Assembly (NCBI GenBank): GCA_034422355.1
Contig: DAOUJS010000152.1
Location: 1 to 64,000 of the forward strand
Length of the DNA stretch: 64,000 nucleotides
Reading direction: 5' to 3'
Origin: CATOSP01 sp034422355
GTDB lineage: Bacteria > Chloroflexota > Dehalococcoidia > Lucifugimonadales > UBA3495
The notes below the pieces were generated by a model, which worked only from the letters and a program-made list of their open reading frames with translations, searched no databases and was not told the origin of the DNA. Below, piece by piece: positions 58,329 to 64,000 of the stretch (the stretch's first letter is position 1; the number at the start of each line of letters is the position of its first letter). Position numbers and translations under genes: made by a program.

Positions 58329-60266
58329 TCAGCGCCGGACCCACCAGACCAAAGCAGCCAGCAGGCCCATGATCCCGGGCAGGAATAGCCAGGACGTCCA
58401 CTGGACGAATTGTTCCTCGTTCCGGTTCAGGTTCAGCTCACGGAAAGTAAGGGCCTTGGCGCGAATCGACTCCAGGGCGAAGTCGCCCAACAGGTAGTTG
58501 GCCGAATTCAGGAAAAAGTCTATCCCGCTGCCCCGCCCGGTGGCCAGGGAACTGTTGGTGAGGAAGTCGGAATCGCCGAAGGCGATCAGGCTTCCGGGTT
58601 GACCCTCGGCGGTTGGAGTCAGCGGTTGCTCGCCAACGGGAGCCACCGCCTGGACGTACACCACGGGAGAGAACCGGCCTTTGCGGTCTGCGTCCTCTCC
58701 GTCACCCTTGATAGGTTCTTCGCGCTGGATATCATCGATCAGGTAGGTCTCATCAGACGTGAACGCCAGCGGAATGGGCAGCCGCTGGTTGTCGTTCACG
58801 GTCACGAATGCCGTGGCCCCGGGCATATAGGTATCGCCGAGGGGCTGCCCCTTGGGGGTGGTGATGCCCAACAGGGTCTGCAAGATTGGCTGGGGCACCT
58901 GGCCAATTAACTCCTGGGGCAACTGGAGCAGGTTGAATGCCTGCACCTTCAGGGTGCGCGGCTGACCGATGGGTGAATTGACCTCGTCCAGAACGTAGCC
59001 CGGCAGCGCGATCACGCCCCAACGGGCCAGAAACTCGGTGAATGACTCCGGGGTGTCCGGCTCCGCCAGGAAAATGATGCGTCCGCCCTTATAGTTGAGG
59101 AACTCTCCCTGGGCGTTGTACTGCGGCCCGCTCAGGTATTGGTCCAATACCTCCCGGTGGGCTTCGGGGAGCTCGAACTTCGGCCCGGCGATAACTATCA
59201 TGGCAGCCTCGGACAGGCAGTCCGCCGGTGGTGTGCCTTCAGGGCACGTTCCGTCAGGCACACTCACGTCCTCGTCCTCCAGTTCCCATCGCAGGCTCTC
59301 CACCCTGTAGTTTTCCCCCACGAGCCACTGGCCGATGTCCCTGTAGCCTTCCTCCAGCCCGCTGTTGATATTGCGCTCCCCATGTCCTTCCAGGAAGTAG
59401 ACCGTCTTCTGTTCTTCCCCGGATACGACCAGGATTCCGCTGACCAGTTCCTGCTCGAACTGGGTGAAGCTCCGGTCAGAAGGCTCAATAGTGTGGATGA
59501 TGCCCGTGTTGACTCCCTCCAGGACTACGGACTGGTTCACGAAGGCCGCCGGAGTGTCTCCGAAGTAGTTTCGTACTATGTCCGGGACAAGGTCGGGGTC
59601 CTTGAATTCGTAGGAGAACTTGTCAGCCCGTGCCGACCTGAAATCCCGGAAAGTCTCCTCAACACGGGTGCGCCGGACCAGGGTCTCAAGATTGGGATTG
59701 CGTGCCTCCTTGTAGAAGGCGATGGCCTGTACCGGCTCCTCCAGGTTCTCCAGTATGTCCTCGGTACGGTCAGCCAGGCTGAACTGGTTGGTGGCGGTCA
59801 GGTCAAACCGCCTGTGGTTCTCAAAGGCTATCACGCCGATGACAACGATAATCCCGGTGAACGCGGCCATCATCACCGCCGAGTTGACTCCGTAGCGGCC
59901 CGTCCTGCTGATGAAAGCTGCGGCCACCGAACTCAACTGGATCAACGCCACCAAAGCAATCAGTCCGATGCCGATACCGATGTCGATGATACCGTAGAGG
60001 CGCATCGAGCTTACGAAGGCAACGAGAATAATCCCTGAAACCAGGGCTACCACCCCGGCTATAACCAGGGGCGTTGAATATGAGGCTATACGGTCCAGCG
60101 TAGGTTCGAGGTAGCTGAACATGGTGCGCGACAAGACCACCTCGCCGCCAGGTTGGGGCGTGGCTTCCTCGCCCGAATCACCGTCGGATGCCCCCGGGGC
60201 CGGTTCGGGTTCCGGACGCCTGCGCCGCCTCCAGTCTCCGGGCCGGTCCGTGCGCTGCTCGCTCAT
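58329..60266 (-). CDS. GldG-like ABC-associated membrane protein
   Basis: 645 aa. A hydrophilic N-terminus (about residues 1-60, basic then P/G/E-rich) precedes three hydrophobic helices (about 66-145). A long extracytoplasmic domain (about 150-610) of the GldG/ABC_transp_aux type then follows, with ENLEEPVQAIAFYKE, YFLEGHGERNINS, and AMIVIAGPKFELPEAHREVL. The C-terminal helix (WLFLPGIMGLLAALVWWV) closes it. GldG is known from Bacteroidota gliding, but homologues occur widely with unknown cargo. It follows the permease by one base. Confidence 0.9.
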   Translation of the reverse strand: MSEQRTDRPGDWRRRRRPEPEPAPGASDGDSGEEATPQPGGEVVLSRTMFSYLEPTLDRIASYSTPLVIAGVVALVSGIILVAFVSSMRLYGIIDIGIGIGLIALVALIQLSSVAAAFISRTGRYGVNSAVMMAAFTGIIVVIGVIAFENHRRFDLTATNQFSLADRTEDILENLEEPVQAIAFYKEARNPNLETLVRRTRVEETFRDFRSARADKFSYEFKDPDLVPDIVRNYFGDTPAAFVNQSVVLEGVNTGIIHTIEPSDRSFTQFEQELVSGILVVSGEEQKTVYFLEGHGERNINSGLEEGYRDIGQWLVGENYRVESLRWELEDEDVSVPDGTCPEGTPPADCLSEAAMIVIAGPKFELPEAHREVLDQYLSGPQYNAQGEFLNYKGGRIIFLAEPDTPESFTEFLARWGVIALPGYVLDEVNSPIGQPRTLKVQAFNLLQLPQELIGQVPQPILQTLLGITTPKGQPLGDTYMPGATAFVTVNDNQRLPIPLAFTSDETYLIDDIQREEPIKGDGEDADRKGRFSPVVYVQAVAPVGEQPLTPTAEGQPGSLIAFGDSDFLTNSSLATGRGSGIDFFLNSANYLLGDFALESIRAKALTFRELNLNRNEEQFVQWTSWLFLPGIMGLLAALVWWVRR

Positions 60267-60267
60267 G

Positions 60268-60993
60268 CTACCTCCACCTTCGGGACTCGAGAGCGCGTAC
60301 AGTCAGGAACAGGAAGAAGGCAGTCACCATCAGGTAGTAGACCACGTGCTTGGTGTCGATAACGCCGCGGTCGAAATCGTCGAAGTGGCTTTTGATGCCG
60401 ATCTCCTGCACTATCGCAGCCGGAAGGCCGGTCAGGGTTCCCGCGGCATAGTCGGTAAAGTACAGCACCAGCAGGATTCCCAGGGCCACCACCGCAGCAA
60501 CAATCTGGTTGCTGGTAAGGGTCGAGGTCAACATGCCGATTGACAGGGCCGTCGCTCCGTAGAGGACCAGGCCCAAATAACCGGCCCACATAGGGCCCGG
60601 GTCAGGGTCGGCAAGAACGACCAGCAGTATGACGTAATAGACGGTGGCGGCGACTGTCACAAGCAGGAACGTCAAGCTGGCCAGGTACTTGCCAATGACC
60701 ACCTCCCAGTCCCGCACGGGAGATGTCAGGAGAAGCTCGATGGTCCCCAGCTTCTGCTCCTCGGCAAGCAGGCGCATGGTCAGGGCGGGCGCCATGAGGA
60801 TCAGGATGATGCTCGCCCCCTGGAAGAAGCCGCTCAGGGAAGCCTCCGGGAAGGGGTTGCTCTGGGTCTGGACCACGTCCCTGGCGAAGAATACTCCGGT
60901 CATCGCCAGAAATATCAACCCCACGATGTAGGCGGTGGGGCTGCTGAAATATATCTGGATTTCCTTCCATGCCACCGCCTGGACCGTGCGCAT
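60268..60993 (-). CDS. ABC-2 type transporter permease (GldF-like)
   Basis: 241 aa with about six hydrophobic helices, the ABC-2 permease pattern. It begins VQAVAWKEIQIYFSSPTAYI and has the conserved MRLLAEEQKLGTIELLLTSP with PVRDWEVVIGKYLA, the coupling region typical of GldF/NosY-like permeases. It is 2 nt downstream of the ATPase gene and one base from the gldG-like gene, forming one transport unit. The transported substrate is unknown. Confidence 0.92.
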   Translation of the reverse strand: MRTVQAVAWKEIQIYFSSPTAYIVGLIFLAMTGVFFARDVVQTQSNPFPEASLSGFFQGASIILILMAPALTMRLLAEEQKLGTIELLLTSPVRDWEVVIGKYLASLTFLLVTVAATVYYVILLVVLADPDPGPMWAGYLGLVLYGATALSIGMLTSTLTSNQIVAAVVALGILLVLYFTDYAAGTLTGLPAAIVQEIGIKSHFDDFDRGVIDTKHVVYYLMVTAFFLFLTVRALESRRWR

Positions 60994-60995
60994 CC

Positions 60996-61934
60996 CTAGT
61001 TCTCCTCGTCCGTGGTGAGTCTGAGGAATATATCCTCCAGGGTCATCCCAACCGACTGCATACTCAACAGGCTCCAGCCTCTCGCGATTACGGCGCGGGA
61101 GATTTCATCTCGAACGTCCGCCCCCTGGAGTAGCCGCACTGTATACACTTCCCGGTTGGCAAGGGAGCGATGCCTGACGCTGGATACTCCCTCTATCTCC
61201 CGCAGTTCGGCCAGCACTTCATCGGGTGGGCCGCCGATCTCGACCTCCAACTGGTCCGAGCCTTGCAGTCTCTCGGCCAGGTTGCTGGGGGTATCCTCGG
61301 CCACGATGCGGCCCTCGTGGATAATCAGCACGCGCTCGCAGATCATACTCACTTCGGGGAGAATGTGGCTGCTGAGCACCACGGTCTGCTGCTTGCCCAG
61401 GTCCTTGATCAGGCTGCGGGTCTCCACAACCTGTATGGGGTCTATTCCAATGGTCGGCTCGTCCATCACCAGGACTTCCGGTTCATGGAGGATGGCCTGG
61501 GCGATGCCCACCCTTTGACGGAATCCCTTGGACAGCTTGGCGATGAGGGACGACCGGTAATCTTCCAGGCGGCAGACTTCTATAACATCTTCGATCCGGC
61601 GCTTGATGTTCCTTGAGGGCATTCCGCGCAGGGTGCCCATGTACTTGAGGTAGCTGGTCACCGTCATGTCTGTGTACAACGGCACCGTCTCGGGCAGGTA
61701 ACCCACCCTGCGGCGCACGTCCAGCGACTGTTCCACCACGTCGTAACCGTCCAGCGTCACCTTGCCGCGTGTGGGCGGCATGAACCCTGTAAGGATACGC
61801 ATGGTGGTGGTTTTCCCAGCCCCGTTGGGACCGAGGAAGCCAAGTATCTCGCCACGCCTGACACCGAAGTTCACATCTTCGATGGCCGGGTTGGGGCCGT
61901 AGAAATGGGTCAGGCCAGTGGCCTGAATCATCAT
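60996..61934 (-). CDS. ABC transporter ATP-binding protein (GldA-like)
   Basis: 312 aa from ATG 61934. Walker A is FLGPNGAGKTTTMRIL at about residues 37-51, the ABC signature is LSKGFRQRVGIAQAIL, Walker B is EVLVMDEPTIGIDP, and the H-loop is VVLSSHILPE. A C-terminal regulatory domain (about 225-312) is of the type seen in ABC-2 exporters. It heads the GldA/F/G/DUF4340 operon. The start codon is preceded by a 15-nt tandem duplication that repeats its only purine-rich ribosome-binding candidate. Confidence 0.94.
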   Translation of the reverse strand: MMIQATGLTHFYGPNPAIEDVNFGVRRGEILGFLGPNGAGKTTTMRILTGFMPPTRGKVTLDGYDVVEQSLDVRRRVGYLPETVPLYTDMTVTSYLKYMGTLRGMPSRNIKRRIEDVIEVCRLEDYRSSLIAKLSKGFRQRVGIAQAILHEPEVLVMDEPTIGIDPIQVVETRSLIKDLGKQQTVVLSSHILPEVSMICERVLIIHEGRIVAEDTPSNLAERLQGSDQLEVEIGGPPDEVLAELREIEGVSSVRHRSLANREVYTVRLLQGADVRDEISRAVIARGWSLLSMQSVGMTLEDIFLRLTTDEEN

Positions 61935-61943
61935 TGATTCCAA

Positions 61944-61973
61944 TGTACGTCTCTCAAGTGTACGTCTCTCAAG
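61944..61973 (-). repeat. 15-nt tandem duplication upstream of the ABC ATPase
   Basis: TGTACGTCTCTCAAG occurs twice in tandem (61944-61958, 61959-61973), perfectly, ending 10 nt before the ATPase ATG. On the minus strand each unit holds GAGAG, so the ribosome-binding candidate is duplicated. Confidence 0.9.
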
Positions 61974-62073
61974 GTTGAGAATCCGGCCCCATGAACGCTG
62001 ACCGGCCGGGGAGCGGTGGATAGCATCCATCCCCGGAAGGGTTGCAACGGTCAAGCTATTGCGTAAAAATAAT

Positions 62074-62103
62074 TTGCACTATCCGACGATGATAGATTAT
62101 ACT
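62074..62103 (+). promoter_or_regulatory. Promoter of the speD-speB operon
   Basis: TTGCAC (62074-62079), an 18-nt spacer and TATACT (62098-62103), in an AT-rich divergent gap. The expected leader to the speD ATG at 62175 is about 65 nt. Confidence 0.6.
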
Positions 62104-62174
62104 CCGGCGCCTTGCCAAGCGGCGATACTCATGGAAGATGTTGGCTGGCGCGCGCGTGTGCTGCGGGAGGCAGG

Positions 62175-62669
62175 ATGCACCTGGTTATCGATGGGTACCA
62201 CGGCGATTTGGCCAAGATGTGGGATGTCGAGTTGGTCCGAACGTTCTTGACAGATTGTCCGGGCACTCTGGGAATGACTCGAATAACCGAACCCCACGTG
62301 CTGGAATACGAAGCTCCCAAGAGCGAGGATTCCGGCGTTTCCGGGTTTGTCATAATAGCGGAAAGCCACATAAGCGTCCATACTTTTCCGCACCGCGATT
62401 ACGTGAACATCGATATGTTTTCCTGCCAGCCTTTCGATCACGTGCAGGCGCTGGCCGAGGCCAAGGAGCTTTTTGCATTCGGCGAAGTCAAGACATGGCT
62501 CCTGGACCGGGGCCTGGAATGGCTCGACGGGCGGCAGGGTTTGGCCGAGGTCCGGAAACAGCGCGCCTCCCTGCAGGTTGGCAGCACAGGACACGCCGAG
62601 AACGCCGCCCCGTACCGCCGTGCCGACCAGGGAGCGTCGGATAGGATTCATCCCCGCGATGTCGGCTGA
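62175..62669 (+). CDS. speD: S-adenosylmethionine decarboxylase (proenzyme)
   Basis: Makes the aminopropyl donor for spermidine. It has 164 aa from ATG 62175 with GGGAGG upstream. The self-cleavage site that generates the pyruvoyl cofactor is in AESHISVHTFPHR, and CQPFDHVQALAEAKELF follows with the family cysteine. It is longer than the 120-130 aa bacterial class-1B norm because of a hydrophilic C-terminal tail (about residues 115-164). It overlaps speB by 11 nt. No spermidine synthase gene is in this window. Confidence 0.93.
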   Translation: MHLVIDGYHGDLAKMWDVELVRTFLTDCPGTLGMTRITEPHVLEYEAPKSEDSGVSGFVIIAESHISVHTFPHRDYVNIDMFSCQPFDHVQALAEAKELFAFGEVKTWLLDRGLEWLDGRQGLAEVRKQRASLQVGSTGHAENAAPYRRADQGASDRIHPRDVG

Positions 62670-63561
62670 TCAACCTGATTCTCACTGGATCCCCCGAAAT
62701 TTCCTAGCCCTGGACCGGCGGCAGTCATGCCTGGAATCGGCCAGGGCCGTACTTGTGCCGGTTCCCTACGATAGCTCCACATCGTTCCGGGGAGGCGCCA
62801 GGGACGGGCCGAATGCGATCATTGACGCCTCCTACGGTCTAGAGGATTACGATTTGGAGCTCGACTCGGATGTCTCCCAGGTGGGGATTCATACCACCTC
62901 TGCCCTGGAGCCGCACATGGGAGGCCCGGATGCAATGGCGCGGCGGGTGCGGGCGACGGTAGCCGGATACATCCGGAAGGACAGGATCGTGGGTGTCCTG
63001 GGTGGCGAGCACTCGGTTTCCGCGGGTGCAGTCCTGGCCCACGCGGACCACCATCCAGACCTGTCAGTGTTGTATATCGACGCCCATGCCGACATGCGGG
63101 ATTCCTACATGGGCACTTCCTGGGGCCACGCCTCGGGAGCGCGGCGAATCCAGGAGGTCTGCCCAATCGTACTGGTTGGCGTGCGGAGCCTGTGCCTGGA
63201 AGAACGAGATTTTCTAAGGGAAAACTCGCTTCCGGTCTTCTTCTGGCCCCCCGACGACAGGACGGCGTTGCTGAGGAAGATAACCGATGAGCTGTCCGAC
63301 ACCGTATACGTTAGCATTGACCTGGATGCCTTGGACCCGTCCTGCATGGCGGCGGTGGGCACCCCGGAGCCGGGAGGCATGGACTGGCACCAAATGACCA
63401 TGCTGTTGAAGGGGGTCGCCGACATGAAACGTATCGTCGGGTTCGACGTCTGCGAGCTTGCCCCGGGGGAGGGGCCCGCTGCTTGCTCGTACACGGCGGC
63501 CAAGCTAGTCTATAAGCTCATAGGGTACGCCACAGCCCAATTCACGCAAGGCGTGGCATAG
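62659..63561 (+). CDS. speB: Agmatinase / ureohydrolase
   Basis: Hydrolyses agmatine to putrescine and urea. It has 300 aa from ATG 62659, inside the end of speD. Manganese ligands are visible in VLGGEHSVSAG, LYIDAHADMRDSYMG and VYVSIDLDALDPS; GFDVCELAPGEG is the last conserved loop. VPYDSSTSFRGGARDGPNAI is the typical N-terminal block. Arginase cannot be excluded from sequence alone, but pairing with speD favours a polyamine role. Confidence 0.92.
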   Translation: MSADQPDSHWIPRNFLALDRRQSCLESARAVLVPVPYDSSTSFRGGARDGPNAIIDASYGLEDYDLELDSDVSQVGIHTTSALEPHMGGPDAMARRVRATVAGYIRKDRIVGVLGGEHSVSAGAVLAHADHHPDLSVLYIDAHADMRDSYMGTSWGHASGARRIQEVCPIVLVGVRSLCLEERDFLRENSLPVFFWPPDDRTALLRKITDELSDTVYVSIDLDALDPSCMAAVGTPEPGGMDWHQMTMLLKGVADMKRIVGFDVCELAPGEGPAACSYTAAKLVYKLIGYATAQFTQGVA

Positions 63562-63636
63562 TAGCCTTGGGCCGTTTGCGGGAATCAGCGAAACGTAGTT
63601 TGTGAGTGAAGGCCCGACGGGCCGGGGTGGAGCGGA

Positions 63637-64000
63637 ATGGGACCGACTATTCGCCTGATCAAGCTGTTCGGCATCCCAATAGAGATCAACTTCAGCTGGA
63701 TCTTTGTCTTCCTGCTGATTATCTATTTGCTGGGCGACCATTTCAGCGGGGCCTACCCCTGGTGGTCAGGGGTACACCGGTGGGTGTTGGCGGTGTGTAT
63801 TGCGTTACTGTTTTTCCTCTCAGTCCTGGCCCACGAGTTGTCCCACAGCCTGTTGGCCATCAAAAATCAGATACCAGTCAACCGCATTACACTGTTCCTT
63901 TTTGGCGGGGTGTCTGAGCTTTGCCATGAACCACGCCGTCCATTGACTGAATTCGCCGTTGCCATCGTGGGTCCTTTGTGCAGCATCCTCCTCGCCCTGG
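63637..64000 (+). CDS. M50 site-2-type membrane metalloprotease, cut by window end
   Basis: The first 121 codons are visible from ATG 63637. The start MGPTIRLIKLFGIPIEINFS is typical of the SpoIVFB/Rip3-like M50B branch. The zinc motif is LAHELSHSLLA (HExxH near residue 66), inside a hydrophobic helix, followed by ITLFLFGGVSEL, the substrate-binding loop, and FAVAIVGPLCSIL. Such proteases cut membrane-bound regulators. The rest, including the second metal-binding NPDG-type motif, lies beyond the window. A GGCCC-GAC-GGGCC hairpin sits at 63611-63623. Confidence 0.9.
   Translation, partial: MGPTIRLIKLFGIPIEINFSWIFVFLLIIYLLGDHFSGAYPWWSGVHRWVLAVCIALLFFLSVLAHELSHSLLAIKNQIPVNRITLFLFGGVSELCHEPRRPLTEFAVAIVGPLCSILLAL

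Overview
The window is a dense, high-GC (roughly 60%) bacterial chromosome segment made up almost entirely of housekeeping and energy genes with short intergenic gaps. Several features together suggest a member of the Chloroflexota, probably near Dehalococcoidia/SAR202: an 11-subunit NADH-dehydrogenase-like operon without NuoEFG, a succinate dehydrogenase with a heterodisulfide-reductase-like third subunit, a CaiB/BaiF CoA-transferase, an acyl-CoA dehydrogenase, monomeric isocitrate dehydrogenase, and TTG/GTG starts. This is inference from gene content, not a phylogenetic result. No rRNA, tRNA or CRISPR was seen.

Layout. 1-4151 (mostly minus): a transposase-like edge fragment, rnhA, a PBECR-like/DUF2283 pair, moaA, an XTP pyrophosphatase and a CoA-transferase. 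4437-15406 (plus): nuoABCD-HIJK-(64-aa extra gene)-LMN. 15416-20586 (plus): nadK, a NUDIX hydrolase and sdhA-sdhB-HdrB-like subunit behind a strong promoter. 20723-27151 (minus): Uma2-type nuclease, class III aminotransferase, an AT-richer unknown pair, mdh and monomeric icd. 27448-34075: GPH-type MFS transporter, thioredoxin-domain protein, TGS-less thrS, and prfB with its programmed +1 frameshift. 34172-41898 (minus): ribD-ribE-ribBA, ECF sigma/anti-sigma/SIMPL lipoprotein, acyl-CoA dehydrogenase. 42109-46439: selA, an alpha/beta-hydrolase-like protein, groES-groEL. 46714-54293 (plus): endonuclease Q, rimI, coaE, MoxR/CbbQ-type ATPase, CoA pyrophosphatase and a 1085-aa VWA protein. 54443-55122: damaged or recoded hicA-hicB. 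55262-61934 (minus): GNAT, cinA, and a GldG/DUF4340/ABC module. 62074-64000 (plus): speD, speB and a truncated M50 protease.

How the genes fit together: Nuo, Sdh, Mdh, Icd, the CoA-transferase and the acyl-CoA dehydrogenase outline an aerobic or facultative metabolism that feeds a quinone pool. The rib operon supplies the flavins those enzymes need.

The most unusual signal is a repeated leader element. A 22-nt box (core ATGGGGC..., GTTCTCAGT on the plus strand) occurs three times. Each copy is 55-93 nt upstream of a minus-strand start (ribBA, ribE, acyl-CoA dehydrogenase). Each is followed by divergent hairpins and a second conserved box before the start codon, the architecture expected of a structured regulatory RNA or a small mobile repeat. 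Other notable items are the hicA frame disruption that would join toxin to antitoxin, a beta-clamp-binding-like tail on endonuclease Q, an RF2 with SPY in place of SPF, and an orphan MoxR-VWA pair.
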